Part shown: in pieces, positions 36,854-46,328 of the stretch | How positions within the stretch are numbered: the stretch's first letter is position 1 | How the letters are laid out: the number at the start of each line of letters is the position of its first letter | DNA from: CAWEFA01 sp963851385 | Lineage (GTDB): Bacteria > Bacteroidota > Bacteroidia > Bacteroidales > DTGW01 | Length of the DNA stretch: 64,000 nucleotides | Assembly: GCA_963851385.1 (NCBI GenBank) | Contig: CAWKPE010000008.1 | Coordinates: 14,795 to 78,794 of the forward strand | Reading direction: 5' to 3' | Notes under the pieces: model-generated | What the model was told of the DNA's origin: nothing | What the model saw: only the letters and a program-made list of their open reading frames with translations | Database searches by the model: none | Program-made: the position numbers and the translations under genes

Positions 36854-37798
36854 TCATGCGACATTCAATAATACATATTTGACAATCAAAGAATATAATA
36901 TTCCGGTAAGCATTATGAGTTTGCAGCTCAAACTGGCTCTTTTATAATCATTTTTTTCGGACGCATAATAAACAATCCAAGCTGCATAAACAACAGGATA
37001 CAAAACAAATGGCAGAATATAGGTCAACGAAATTGGATCATGGATGAATCGAATAAGCAAGTAGACTATAAGACTTACAATTAATAATAAAACAACCAAT
37101 ACAGCAATTTTTGAGGCTTTTATTCCATAAACAACCGGCAATGTTCTGATTTCATTTGAAGAGTCTCCGTCAAAATCCTGTAAGTCTTTTACAATTTCTC
37201 TTGCCAGGTTTACGAGAAATGCAAATACAGCGTAAAACCCGAACCAAAGGATAAGGAAATTAAAATTAAAAGAAGGTCCCTCAAATATTTTATATTTTGC
37301 TTTTAAAAGAGGAAGCTCAAAAAGCAATATCATAAATGGAACAAGAGCTGCTAAAAAAGCTACGATGAGATTTCCTGCAATTAGCAGGCTTTTATAAGTT
37401 GTTGAATAAAAATAAAGCAACCCGGCTACTATTAAAAAAGCAAGACTTACAGAGCGGATTCCAATTGAAAAGGAAATATAAATGCCAATAACAATTGCAA
37501 TGAAATTTAATAAAAGGTGCAAATTTTCAGCAAGCCTGATTCCAATAAAATTTCCAATAATTACTTTTGAAGGTTTGTTTATTTTATCTGTATTTAAGTC
37601 ATATAAATCATTTACAATATATCCAGCTGAAGCCAGGAGAGCAGTAGCCAGAACAAGAAGAAAAAAATCAAAATCTTTCATCTGTGGATTGAGACCGTAG
37701 GACTCAAGAAGAGGTAATAAAATAAAATACCGCAACATATACATTGTTGCAGCAATAATCAGCAAATTAGGCCAGCGGATAAGTCTTAAAAAGTTCAA
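36854..37798 (-). CDS. UbiA family prenyltransferase
   Basis: 314 residues, eight to nine membrane helices. First Asp-rich motif NDLYDLNTDKINKP and second DLQDFDGD. In Bacteroidota this gene, next to kdsC and maf, is often annotated as geranylgeranylglycerol-phosphate geranylgeranyltransferase; the real acceptor is not evident from sequence. It is 12 bp upstream of maf. Confidence 0.88.
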   Translation of the reverse strand: MNFLRLIRWPNLLIIAATMYMLRYFILLPLLESYGLNPQMKDFDFFLLVLATALLASAGYIVNDLYDLNTDKINKPSKVIIGNFIGIRLAENLHLLLNFIAIVIGIYISFSIGIRSVSLAFLIVAGLLYFYSTTYKSLLIAGNLIVAFLAALVPFMILLFELPLLKAKYKIFEGPSFNFNFLILWFGFYAVFAFLVNLAREIVKDLQDFDGDSSNEIRTLPVVYGIKASKIAVLVVLLLIVSLIVYLLIRFIHDPISLTYILPFVLYPVVYAAWIVYYASEKNDYKRASLSCKLIMLTGILYSLIVKYVLLNVA

Positions 37799-37921
37799 AG
37801 TTTAAAGTTCAAGGTTTAAAGTTCGCTCTAACCTCCTGGCGGTTTTAAAAGTTTTGTTTTTTTTTGATATTTTCTTATTAACCACCTGGATATTTTTAGA
37901 CATACAAATTTTCAAATTCAT

Positions 37922-38422
37922 TCACCAATTCATATTTTCTTTATCCATCCATTTTCCCTGGAGGCACATTACTTGTTGGATAACGTCACGAGCAGCTCCA
38001 TCGCCGCCTTGCTTATCTGATATGTATTTAGAAATGGCTTTAATCTCTTCAACAGCACTGGCCGGGCAAGTTGGTAATCCTACCTGAAGCATAACCTCAT
38101 AGTCAGGCAAATCGTCACCCATATAAAGCACTTCATCGTCAGATAAACTATATTTTATTAGAAACTGGGTATAATCTTCCAATTTATTTTGAGATTTCAT
38201 ATAAATGTCTTCAATTCCCAGTTTTAAAAACCTGTTTTTTACAGAATCAGAATTACCACCCGAGATGACGGCTATTTTGTATCCCATCCGCACCGCGTAT
38301 TGCATAGCATAACCATCTTTGATATTCATGGTTCGCAACATTTCCCCATTTGGATGCAACAATACTTTATCCGAACCCAATACACCATCAACATCAAATA
38401 TAAATGCCTTAATGTTGATCAT
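37922..38422 (-). CDS. kdsC: KdsC-like HAD phosphatase
   Basis: About 166 residues. The HAD nucleophile motif is FIFDVDGVLG; ISGGNSDSV and LYMGDDLPDYEVM complete the catalytic set. Small C0-type HAD matching 3-deoxy-D-manno-octulosonate-8-phosphate phosphatase of LPS Kdo synthesis. I use the methionine at 38422, preceded by AAAAGG; a start at 38443 would overlap DUF2520 by 14 bp. Confidence 0.88.
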   Translation of the reverse strand: MINIKAFIFDVDGVLGSDKVLLHPNGEMLRTMNIKDGYAMQYAVRMGYKIAVISGGNSDSVKNRFLKLGIEDIYMKSQNKLEDYTQFLIKYSLSDDEVLYMGDDLPDYEVMLQVGLPTCPASAVEEIKAISKYISDKQGGDGAARDVIQQVMCLQGKWMDKENMNW

Positions 38423-38429
38423 GCCTTTT

Positions 38430-39224
38430 CTAAAATTCTCCATCGCTTGAATTATAGTATTTTTGAATGCTTTCGCTCACAAAAGTATATATTTTTTGCC
38501 ATTCTGGTTCGTTTGTCAGCATTTCTATATGCTGTTTCAAAACCTCCTGATCGTTCCGCACAGCTGGTCCAGTCTGAGCTTTTCCTGGATTTATGTTCTG
38601 AGCCTTATGCATTGTTTCTTCAATCAGCGGTCCGAGATATTCAAATGGCAGATTATTTCTTTTCAACAATTCAAATGCAATTGAATACATATGATTGCTG
38701 AAATTATTTGCAAAGACTGCTGCAAGATGCAGAATAGATTTTTTAACCGGATCGATTTCTTGTACTTTTTCAGACAACTTGCTAGTAAAGGAATTCAGGC
38801 TCGCTAAAGTGTCAGTAGAATTTGCTTCAATGAAAAAGGGAATGTTCAAGAAATTCAATTCTCTGTCTTTCGTGAACGATTGCAAAGGATATATGCAGCC
38901 ATATGTTTTTGTAAAAGGTTTGAAAATATTTGAAGGAAGAAATCCTGAAGTATGGACCAAAAATTTATTTTTCCAGTCACATAAATTTAAAATAGGTAAA
39001 ATAGCGGAGTCCGAAACCGCAAAAAGATATAGACCGGCATTTTCATAAATCTTATTTATGTCAGAAATATAACTGCAACCAATAAATTCTGCCAGTTCTC
39101 TTGCTTTAGTTTCCTTACGGTTATAAATCTGAACAATTTCCAGTCCGGTTTTCTTTATAGATTTTGCAAAATGAGTAGCTACATTTCCTGCACCTAGAAT
39201 GCAAACAGAAGATATTTCTTTCAT
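38430..39224 (-). CDS. Rossmann-fold DUF2520 protein
   Basis: 264 residues. N-terminal NADP-binding motif VCILGAGNVATHFAKSI, C-terminal helical DUF2520 domain (AAVFANNFSNHMYSIA). It resembles pyrroline-5-carboxylate reductase and 6-phosphogluconate dehydrogenase in fold. The function is unknown. It heads the kdsC-UbiA-maf-ATPase run. Confidence 0.85.
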   Translation of the reverse strand: MKEISSVCILGAGNVATHFAKSIKKTGLEIVQIYNRKETKARELAEFIGCSYISDINKIYENAGLYLFAVSDSAILPILNLCDWKNKFLVHTSGFLPSNIFKPFTKTYGCIYPLQSFTKDRELNFLNIPFFIEANSTDTLASLNSFTSKLSEKVQEIDPVKKSILHLAAVFANNFSNHMYSIAFELLKRNNLPFEYLGPLIEETMHKAQNINPGKAQTGPAVRNDQEVLKQHIEMLTNEPEWQKIYTFVSESIQKYYNSSDGEF

Positions 39225-39314
39225 TTAGATTTCAGTTAGTCAATGTGCTAATGTGCCAATATAATATTTAATAATTTTCAAATTCTCTCATTTTCAAATT
39301 GACACATCTTCAAA

Positions 39315-40310
39315 TTAAGCAATACCATGTTCCCCTAAAAACCTTTCTGCATCAATAGCTGCAACGCATCCAGAACCTGCTGCAGTAACTGCCTGCCGGT
39401 AATTAGGATCCTGTACATCTCCACAGGCAAATACTCCGGGAATGTTGGTTTTACTTGTGCCGGGTATGGTTTTAATATATCCAACTTCATTGGTTTCAAT
39501 CCAGGGTTTAAAGATATCTGAATTCGGTTTATGCCCGATAGCAACAAAATATCCTGATATATTTAGTTTTACTTCTTCACCTTTAGCATTTTTTAGTACA
39601 ATACCTTCAACTACATTAGAACCTGTAAGTTCTTTTGTTGTGTGCTCAAACAATACTTCAATATTTGGAGTACTTAAAACCCTTTTCTGCATTGCTTTGG
39701 AAGCACGCAAGTAATTTTTACGAACAATCAAAAATACTTTTCTGCACAAACCGGCAAGGTAAGTAGCTTCTTCGCAGGCAGTATCGCCGCCGCCAATCAC
39801 TGCCACATCCATTCCCTTATAAAAAAATCCATCACATGTTGCACATGCAGATACACCAGAACCTTTAAATTTTTCTTCACTTTCAAGTCCAAGATACATT
39901 GCAGTAGCGCCAGTAGCAATTATTACTACCTGAGCTTCTATAAGTTTTTTTTCATCAATAACTACTTTAAAAGGACGCTTTGAGAAATCTACCGCAGTTG
40001 CAATTCCATATCTTATATCTGTGGCAAATCGTTGGGCCTGCTTCTTGAAATTTTCCATCATGATTGGTCCTGTGATTCCATCAGGATAACCTGGATAATT
40101 TTCAACTTCAGTTGTAGTAGTCAGTTGACCACCGGGCTCAAGTCCTTCGCAAAGTACCGGTGAAAGATTAGCGCGTGCAGCATAAATGGCTGCTGTATAG
40201 CCTGCCGGACCCGAACCAATAATTAAGCATTTTACTTTTTCCGCTTCGCCAGATGGAATAGCTGAAGATTTTATATTTGTTTCAACAATTAAAGGTTTAA
40301 AAAGCTCCAT
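39315..40310 (-). CDS. trxB: Thioredoxin reductase
   Basis: 331 residues. FAD-binding CLIIGSGPAGYTAAIYAAR, redox-active disulphide CATC in SACATCDGFF, NADPH-binding VIGGGDTACEEA, and C-terminal FACGDVQDPNYRQ. About 26 residues precede the usual start of the family; no later methionine fits better. Confidence 0.95.
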   Translation of the reverse strand: MELFKPLIVETNIKSSAIPSGEAEKVKCLIIGSGPAGYTAAIYAARANLSPVLCEGLEPGGQLTTTTEVENYPGYPDGITGPIMMENFKKQAQRFATDIRYGIATAVDFSKRPFKVVIDEKKLIEAQVVIIATGATAMYLGLESEEKFKGSGVSACATCDGFFYKGMDVAVIGGGDTACEEATYLAGLCRKVFLIVRKNYLRASKAMQKRVLSTPNIEVLFEHTTKELTGSNVVEGIVLKNAKGEEVKLNISGYFVAIGHKPNSDIFKPWIETNEVGYIKTIPGTSKTNIPGVFACGDVQDPNYRQAVTAAGSGCVAAIDAERFLGEHGIA

Positions 40311-40538
40311 GTGTATATTGGTTAATAATTAAAATGCAAATTAAAGTATTTTCTAAATGTTTTATAATTTTTAAATAAAAGGAATTCATTATCCAATTTA
40401 TTAAACATATGTAATCATTGAAAGTTTTTAAAGTACTATTTATGTTGAATGGCTTTTTGAATTACTATTAAAAATAACCATTGAGTAAAACTGAGTTCTA
40501 AAAAGTCATTTAATATGCGTAACAATCTGCTTAAAATA

Positions 40539-41030
40539 TTACGAGAATTCCAGATTTAATTGTTTTCCTTGTGCCTCATGTTCCAATAACCACTTTTTTC
40601 TCCATAACCCACCTGCATAACCCACCAATTCATTGTTTTCGCCAATTACCCGGTGGCATGGAACAACTATGGCAAGCGGATTTTTACCATTAGCAGTACC
40701 CACTGCTCTTACAACTTTCATTGAACCCAGTTGCTTGGCTATTGTGCCGTAAGTAGTGGTGTGACCAAATGAGATGTTAAGCAACGAATTCCATACTTTA
40801 ACCTGGAACTCAGTTCCTTTTAGATGAAAAGGCAGATCAAATACTTTACGTTTATGATTAAAATATTCATCAAGCTGATTAATTATTAGGGAGATTAATT
40901 CAGAATCCGAAGGATTTTGTTCAAATGAAAAATTGTCATTTAAAAATTTTAGTGAAATCAGAGCGTTGTTTTCGACTTTAATTTCAATAAGTCCAATTGG
41001 GCTTAAAAAATATCGTGTAATAAATTCCAT
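40539..41030 (-). CDS. ogt: Methylated-DNA--protein-cysteine methyltransferase
   Basis: About 163 residues. Active-site motif VVPCHRVIG with the acceptor cysteine; upstream RAVGTANGKNP and downstream YAGGLWRKKWLLEHE are typical of Ogt/MGMT. It repairs O6-methylguanine. The start at 41030 (EFITRYFLSPIG) fits the family better than one five codons earlier. The 228-bp gap to trxB holds nothing I can name. Confidence 0.93.
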   Translation of the reverse strand: MEFITRYFLSPIGLIEIKVENNALISLKFLNDNFSFEQNPSDSELISLIINQLDEYFNHKRKVFDLPFHLKGTEFQVKVWNSLLNISFGHTTTYGTIAKQLGSMKVVRAVGTANGKNPLAIVVPCHRVIGENNELVGYAGGLWRKKWLLEHEAQGKQLNLEFS

Positions 41031-41118
41031 ATTGCAAGATAACATTTCTTTAATTTATGTTCAATAAATTTTGGGAGATCTGTTTTGGATAGCTATTTTT
41101 GCGGAATTAATTAAATTT

Positions 41119-41192
41119 CGGGGCGTGGCGCAGTTGGCTAGCGTACTTGCATGGGGTGCAAGTGGTCGTGTGTTCGAGTCACATCGCCCCGA
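41119..41192 (+). tRNA. tRNA-Pro (anticodon GGG)
   Basis: Complete cloverleaf by eye: acceptor stem CGGGGCG with CGCCCCG, anticodon arm CTTGC-ATGGGGT-GCAAG with anticodon GGG, T-arm GTGTG-TTCGAGT-CACAT. The discriminator is A; CCA is not encoded. A terminator hairpin follows. Confidence 0.95.
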
Positions 41193-41200
41193 CAGATAAG

Positions 41201-41226
41201 GCGAATCAAAATTGGTTCGCTTTTTT
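41201..41226 (+). terminator. Intrinsic terminator after tRNA-Pro
   Basis: GCGAATC and GGTTCGC form a 7-bp stem with one wobble pair around a 6-base loop, followed directly by TTTTTT. Confidence 0.85.
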
Positions 41227-41266
41227 AATTTTAATTGGCTGGTTTTAAAATGCACATTTATTTTTG

Positions 41267-41740
41267 TTATAGAAATGTCTTTATTTCCTCTGAATAGTCA
41301 TATTGCAAATCCTCATGAAGTGTTGAAAGTGCTTTATTTATTTTTAGGATCTGCCTTTGATAAAGATTGCCAAGTGCTGTATTAGAGTGCAATATTATTC
41401 CTGAGTTTCTGATTTTTTTACAGAAATAGATAAGCAATTCCACTTCAGTCTGCCTGGAGCCAGAATATTTAATAAACTTTTTTGTTGTCCTTAGTATTTT
41501 TCGTATCGTTTTTTTTGCCAGGTACAAATTACTCTTGTTCATCCCTTCAAATTGTTCATCTATATGTTCCTTTATTCCTTTAATATAAGACTGTTCGTCA
41601 TGGGCTTCAAATAAAAGGTAAGTGAGCAGTTCTTTGTTTTCTTTTTTGTATTTAGCCAGATGCATGCACAGATTTAATACCTGTGCAGGATGGAGAGTAT
41701 TGAGTTCTTCTTTTAGTTCTTTGAGAGAAGCAGCTTTCAT
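41267..41740 (-). CDS. Conserved helical protein of unknown function
   Basis: About 157 residues, almost entirely helical and rich in K, E and L (SLKELKEELNTLHPAQVLNL). It ends near SEEIKTFL. No motif that I recognise. It is downstream of ywbE by 16 bp on the same strand. Confidence 0.7.
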   Translation of the reverse strand: MKAASLKELKEELNTLHPAQVLNLCMHLAKYKKENKELLTYLLFEAHDEQSYIKGIKEHIDEQFEGMNKSNLYLAKKTIRKILRTTKKFIKYSGSRQTEVELLIYFCKKIRNSGIILHSNTALGNLYQRQILKINKALSTLHEDLQYDYSEEIKTFL

Positions 41741-41756
41741 ACTGTACAACTCTTTT

Positions 41757-41948
41757 TTATTTCACTATTTTAACCCTCCCCACAATGCCGGAAGTAAGCC
41801 TCACTTTTATTCCACGGGGATGATATAAACTTTTTGTCAGGATATCCTGAACAATGCCTTCAGTAATATTACCCGAACTCTGATCTTCTTTTGTAACAAT
41901 TCCTACTTCTTTTCCAACCTTTACATCGCTTCTGTTTTGTCCTTTCAT
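41757..41948 (-). CDS. ywbE: YwbE family protein
   Basis: 63 residues: GQNRSDVKVGKEVGIVTKED, then GIVQDILTKS, HPRGIKVRL and GRVKIVK. This is the full pattern of the YwbE (DUF2196) family, a small beta-rich protein of unknown role. It is the last recognisable core gene before the cassette region. Confidence 0.88.
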   Translation of the reverse strand: MKGQNRSDVKVGKEVGIVTKEDQSSGNITEGIVQDILTKSLYHPRGIKVRLTSGIVGRVKIVK

Positions 41949-42035
41949 TTTCTTATATTATTTAGGCAAAGTAACGATTTTTAAGTATAAACTAGTTCAA
42001 AAAAATCAACTCTCTTGGTAACGAAAATAAATGAC

Positions 42036-42168
42036 AGTTTTGAATTTAAAGGAAAACATTTTATTTTTAATTTTCCTTAGCATTTAAGATATAACAACAA
42101 TTGATGCTTTTGTTATAATTTGGTTTTAAAGCGCGATTGTCATTATATTGATGATTTGAGCGTTATGC
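42036..42168 (+). repeat. attC-like site E1, left edge of the array
   Basis: First of three copies of a repeat also at 51.57-51.70 and 54.53-54.65 kb. The attC-like part is 42089-42168: left core ATATAAC, inverted arms ACAATTGATGCTTT and AAAGCGCGATTGT, right core GTTATGC. It separates minus-strand core genes from the plus-strand array. Confidence 0.55.
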
Positions 42169-42200
42169 AACTAAAATAATTGAAATTAAATAAAAACTAT

Positions 42201-42545
42201 ATGATAATAAGAAAAGAACAAGTAAACCAAGTTGATTTTGATGGTTTAACAATACTTGATTACACTTCAGGCTCTAATGAATCATCATCTTTTGCAATCA
42301 TAAAAGTTCCTCAAAACGTAAGACACAAAGTATCATGGTCAAAAAGATCTGATAAATATTACTATGTTATTGAAGGTGAAATAAAATTCACAATTGATAA
42401 CAAAACAATTATTCTAAAACAAGGTGATTTCTGCATTATTAAAAAGGGATTTAAATTTAGTTATCATAATGCATCAGAAAGCGTTGTTATGCTTGTTTTG
42501 GTTCATACTCCTAATTTTGATTTAAATGAAGAAGTATTTGAATGA
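42201..42545 (+). CDS. Cupin-domain protein
   Basis: 114 residues forming a single small beta-barrel: VPQNVRHKVSW, KYYYVIEGEIKFTI, QGDFCIIKKGFKFSYHN. Metal-ligand histidines are incomplete, so a binding or isomerase role is only possible. The ATG at 42201 is preferred. The end overlaps the next gene by 20 bp. First gene after site E1. Confidence 0.8.
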   Translation: MIIRKEQVNQVDFDGLTILDYTSGSNESSSFAIIKVPQNVRHKVSWSKRSDKYYYVIEGEIKFTIDNKTIILKQGDFCIIKKGFKFSYHNASESVVMLVLVHTPNFDLNEEVFE

Positions 42546-43005
42546 ATATATAAAGCGAATTAAGATAAGTCAGATTGGAAATATAAGCAATAGCAGAACA
42601 GAACCGATTGATGATAATTGGTCTTCCATTGATTCAATAATTGAATTGGATGAGGATTTACCTGATGAATGTTTTGATGGCATTGAACAGTTTTCACATC
42701 TTGAGATAATATACTATTTCAATAAATCAACAAAAACTTTTATTGGAAGTGAACATCCAAGAGAAAACAATAATTATCCAAAAGTTGGGATTTTTGCCCA
42801 AAGAAAAAAGGATAGGCCAAATCATATAGGAGCTACAATTGTAAATTTGGTAAAACGAGATGGACGGAAATTGATTGTTAAAAACCTTGATGCAATTAAT
42901 GGAACACCAGTGATTGATATTAAGCCAGTATTTAAAGAGTATTTACCGCATGGAGAGGTTAAACAACCAGATTGGACAATTGAATTAATGAAAAACTATT
43001 GGTAA
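42526..43005 (+). CDS. TsaA/TrmO-like tRNA methyltransferase
   Basis: 159 residues. GIEQFSHLEIIYYFNKS and HPRENNNYPKVGIFAQRKKDRPNHIGATIV match the SAM-binding core of the TsaA (TrmO) family, which methylates N6 of t6A37 in tRNA. It lacks the C-terminal extension of E. coli TrmO. It overlaps the cupin gene. Confidence 0.85.
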   Translation: MKKYLNEYIKRIKISQIGNISNSRTEPIDDNWSSIDSIIELDEDLPDECFDGIEQFSHLEIIYYFNKSTKTFIGSEHPRENNNYPKVGIFAQRKKDRPNHIGATIVNLVKRDGRKLIVKNLDAINGTPVIDIKPVFKEYLPHGEVKQPDWTIELMKNYW

Positions 43006-43024
43006 ATATAAATAAACAACAAAT

Positions 43025-43393
43025 ATGAAAAAGTATTTTGCGCCATTAAAAATTAAGGATATTTTGACCTTAGTTGGATTGATAGTAATAGGATTTGGTT
43101 GGATTTTGATTGACCAGTTTTTTTTACCAGAAACCTATCAAAGGTTTATGGCCTTTTGCATATTGCTTTTTATTCTATTCTATTTGCAATTTCTTATAAA
43201 TAAACCAGCACAAGTATTGCATTATTGCAATTCGATAACTTTAATAATTGTATCGTTTGTGGTGATTATAAGTTTAATTATGCATGTGCTTATTAATAAT
43301 GATTTCTCATACAAATCAGTAATGATTTGGCTTATATCAGGATTATTACCATATATAACAGGATTTATTTACTTGAAGACAAAGAAAATATAA
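43025..43393 (+). CDS. Small membrane protein with four helices
   Basis: 122 residues with four predicted membrane helices (about 12-30, 37-56, 68-90, 98-117). No family recognised. It is 19 bp after the TrmO-like gene and before attC-like site A1, so the three genes could form one large cassette. Confidence 0.7.
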   Translation: MKKYFAPLKIKDILTLVGLIVIGFGWILIDQFFLPETYQRFMAFCILLFILFYLQFLINKPAQVLHYCNSITLIIVSFVVIISLIMHVLINNDFSYKSVMIWLISGLLPYITGFIYLKTKKI

Positions 43394-43402
43394 TGCGCGA
43401 AC

Positions 43403-43562
43403 GCCCGACACAGTGTATAATCCATATGGGTTGCTGTGGTCCCGAAGCTTCGGGAGCGAAGGTCAGAAAATATAATTAAATTTGATGTAACTGGATACAA
43501 AAGTGGCTTCGTCCCGAAACTTCGGAACCCTTACGGCTTATATACTCGAATGTTTGTGTGCC
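43403..43562 (+). repeat. attC-like site A1
   Basis: Left core GCCCGAC, right core GTTTGTGTGCC. Inner arms GTGTATAA with TTATATAC, and CCCGAAGCTTCGGG plus CCCGAAACTTCGG blocks in the loop region. Family A, shared with A2, A3 and A4. Confidence 0.6.
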
Positions 43563-43606
43563 ATATGTTGTGAAAATCACCTCACATCATTTATAAAATT
43601 GTGTTT

Positions 43607-44432
43607 ATGAAAAATAATAGTACAGAATTAAATTTATTGGCACTGACTCCTTGTTGTGTTGATCATTATCCACAGTTAGGAAAGTCGTTTATTGGAGGGA
43701 ATTCATTGAATGTAGCTTCAATGTGGTATAAATTGGAACCTCATTCGAACATATCGGTTATTACTTGCTTGGGGAATGACATATACGGTAAAATGATAAT
43801 TGATTTCTTGAAGAAAACAAGGATTGATATTTCTCGGGTGTATATCAAGGATGGCATAACTGCAAGTAACAAGTTAAGGGTTGATGAAAATGGAGAACGC
43901 TTCGGCATTGAGGGAGCCTGGCAAGGTGGAGTGTACGAAACATTTTTGCTGTCGGACACTGATTGGAAATGGGTTGCTCATCAGGATATTGTAGCGATGC
44001 CAGCCAATAATCCTAATTTTTCTACTATGATAAAGAAAAAACATGACAATCAGTTTCTGTCTGTCGATTATCTTGATATAGAAAATAATATTCCATTTGA
44101 TGAAACTGTAGGTTTTACAGATATTGCATTTATAACTGCTCGTCCAAATCTTTTATCAATATACCAAGAGATTGGCTTTTAGAATGAAAAAACTCATAGT
44201 GGTTACTCTTGGAGCTCAAGGTAGTTATGCTTATTATAATGGAGAGTCATATTATCAACCCGCTTTGTCTGCAACTAAAGTAATTGATACTACGGGTTGC
44301 GGAGATGCGTATCAAGCAGCTTTTGCTTTAACATATTATAAAACACAAAATATTCAAAAATCAATGAGTGATGGAGCATATGCTGCTTTGCAAATTTTAC
44401 AAGCTTGGGGAGGTATAGGTAAGGTGGACTAA
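43607..44432 (+). pseudogene. PfkB family sugar kinase (FrlD-like), one frameshift
   Basis: Ribokinase-fold kinase. FIGGNSLNVASM near the N-terminus; the C-terminal DTTGCGDAYQAAF carries the catalytic aspartate and anion hole. The region around WVAHQDIVAMPANN resembles fructoselysine-6-kinase. The frame breaks at 44177-44182, where an extra t makes tttt followed by tag; removing it gives about 274 residues, a normal length. A sequence error is more likely than true loss. It sits between attC-like sites A1 and B1. Confidence 0.82.
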
Positions 44433-44484
44433 GAGAAAAGGATAACTTGATTGTCAATGATAAAAAAAATAAATAAGACACTGC

Positions 44485-44620
44485 TGGCAACATCGGTTGC
44501 TCATATAAAATGCTGGCTTTAGCGGGTTTGCAAGTTCAGTGCATTCTAATTATATTTGTGTAGCGGGATAAATCCTGCGGACAAATCCCGCACAGGTGCG
44601 TAGCCAGGGAACGTTTGGGC
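44485..44620 (+). repeat. attC-like site B1
   Basis: Left core TGGCAAC, right core GTTTGGGC. The body is family B (GGGTTTGCAAGTTCAGTGC, TAATTATATTTGTGTAG). The right core GTTTGGGCGC is complementary to the left end CGCCCAAC of B2 except for one extra T. Confidence 0.7.
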
Positions 44621-44646
44621 GCAAGTATAAAAACATATCAGCAGTT

Positions 44647-45354
44647 ATGAAAAATATTGTTATATTAATAATTTTCACATTCCAATTTTATAATTCATAT
44701 TCACAATTCAAAAATCGATTTGTGGATAGTAATTATGTTGAAGAGAGAATTCATGTAGTTGAAATGCATATTGGTTCATCAATTGGATCTCCCAAGTCAG
44801 TCAATACTGGCTTCATTGATAATAATCAAAATCCTATAAATATGGTAACTAATGGTGGATATTTAGTCGGAGGATCTATTGGTTACTTTACTGATAAATT
44901 TGCAGATGTTATTATTGGATATGACTACCAGCAATCGTCACTAACATACAAATATTCAAATGGAAATGGATTTTTCAAGAGATATGTTTTATATCCAATG
45001 GCTTTTATTCATCCTATTCGATTAAATAGATACAGTTTTGGTTTAGGGTTTGGAGTAAATTGTATATTAAATAGTAATATGGATATTAATTTTAACTTAA
45101 AATCCATTAGTCAACATGTCCATTATGATTTTAAAAGTTCATATGGCCCATTATTATTGACAAATTTTCAAATATTTATTGCTAAGTGGATTTCAAGCAG
45201 TATTATAATAAAATATAATATTAATTCGATTGATTTATCCACTTTTAAGATAAATGAGGCTTATCAATCAAATTTAAGTGCTCCTGCTGAAATTCAAAGT
45301 TTTAATAGCAATTGTGTTTTCTATTGTATTAATTTACAACTATATTTTAATTAA
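44647..45354 (+). CDS. Putative outer-membrane beta-barrel protein
   Basis: 235 residues. Signal peptide (KNIVILIIFTFQFYNSYSQ) with cleavage after SQ. The mature part has alternating aromatic and hydrophobic residues (GGYLVGGSIGYFTDKFADVI, YSFGLGFGVNC), ending in aromatic CINLQLYFN, as for an outer-membrane barrel. No specific family recognised. Single-gene cassette between B1 and B2. Confidence 0.7.
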   Translation: MKNIVILIIFTFQFYNSYSQFKNRFVDSNYVEERIHVVEMHIGSSIGSPKSVNTGFIDNNQNPINMVTNGGYLVGGSIGYFTDKFADVIIGYDYQQSSLTYKYSNGNGFFKRYVLYPMAFIHPIRLNRYSFGLGFGVNCILNSNMDINFNLKSISQHVHYDFKSSYGPLLLTNFQIFIAKWISSSIIIKYNINSIDLSTFKINEAYQSNLSAPAEIQSFNSNCVFYCINLQLYFN

Positions 45355-45361
45355 TACCTAC

Positions 45362-45480
45362 GCCCAACATCGGCTAAATTTAATGCGTGTTTTAGAGGGT
45401 TTGCAAGTTCAGCGCTTCTAATAATATTTTTGTAGTTGGATTTATCCTGCTAGTAAATCCCGCACTTTACATAGCCGAGG
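45362..45480 (+). repeat. attC-like site B2, right core missing
   Basis: Left core GCCCAAC, inner CGGCT with AGCCG, family B body. The 3' side continues into CCCGCATAGC without a GTT core, so the site may be truncated. Confidence 0.6.
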
Positions 45481-45577
45481 CCCGCATAGCTGTCATTGCA
45501 TAAAATCACCGCCGAATGACTATTAATCAACTGACAAAAAAGTTGAGTATATTTGTATAATTAATAGACTAAAAACT

Positions 45578-45955
45578 ATGAAAAAGAAAATTCTATTTGT
45601 TGTTAGTCTACTTTTTGGACTAATGTTCATCAACTCGGGACTTAATATAATTTTTAATTATATGCCCATGCCCACCAACATTCCAGAAAGAATGATGAAA
45701 TTAATGTCAGCATTTATGCAAATAGGCTGGCTGATGCCACTTATTGCAGTTGCCGAAATTGTCGGAGGAGTACTTTTCATTACTAATAAATTTAGCGCAA
45801 TTGGCGCAATAATTATTTTTCCAGTTCTTGTAGGAATACTTTTAACTCATATAATAATTGAACCGTCAGGACTGCCAATTGCGCTCATACTGCTTGGTAT
45901 TGAAATATGGGTAATTTTTGAGAACCGAGAAAAATACTTACCGATGGTAAAATGA
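45578..45955 (+). CDS. DoxX-like membrane protein
   Basis: 125 residues, four membrane helices. LLFGLMFINSGLNIIF at the N-terminus and AVAEIVGGVLFITNKFSAIGAI fit the DoxX family. The role in redox or quinone processes is unproven. Cassette between B2 and A2. Confidence 0.78.
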   Translation: MKKKILFVVSLLFGLMFINSGLNIIFNYMPMPTNIPERMMKLMSAFMQIGWLMPLIAVAEIVGGVLFITNKFSAIGAIIIFPVLVGILLTHIIIEPSGLPIALILLGIEIWVIFENREKYLPMVK

Positions 45956-46091
45956 AGAAATAAAGTAGCGCTACCAGACATTTTCAAAATTGATTGAAAG
46001 TTCTACTCCAAAAACAAAAACTCATGCTTCCGACAGTTTTTTTGTTGATAGTTGTGAAAGTGGAAAGGGTAAACAAGAAAAAATAACGAAC

Positions 46092-46251
46092 CGCTAACAA
46101 GGGCTCATATTCTATAAGGGTTGCGGTGGTCCCGAAGCTTCGGGAGCGAAGGTCAGAAAATATATTTAAATTTGGTGTAGCTGAATACAGATGTGACTTC
46201 GTCCCGAAACTTCGGGACCCTTACGGCTTATATACTCGAACCTTTGGGTGC
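46092..46251 (+). repeat. attC-like site A2
   Basis: Left core CGCTAAC, right core CTTTGGGTGC (first base differs from GTT). The loop contains CCCGAAGCTTCGGG and CCCGAAACTTCGGG, as in A1. It is longer than A3 by an inserted internal segment. Confidence 0.6.
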
Positions 46252-46328
46252 AAGTTTGAATTCACTTGACGCAACCAATTATGATAAAAAAGCATCATAT
46301 GATTATTAATAATAAAAAATTAATAATT

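Noticed and set aside
41061..41255. Minus-strand frame reading CDSNTRPLAPHASTLANC
   Set aside because: This is the classic antisense translation of a tRNA gene (tRNA-Pro at 41119-41192), not a protein.
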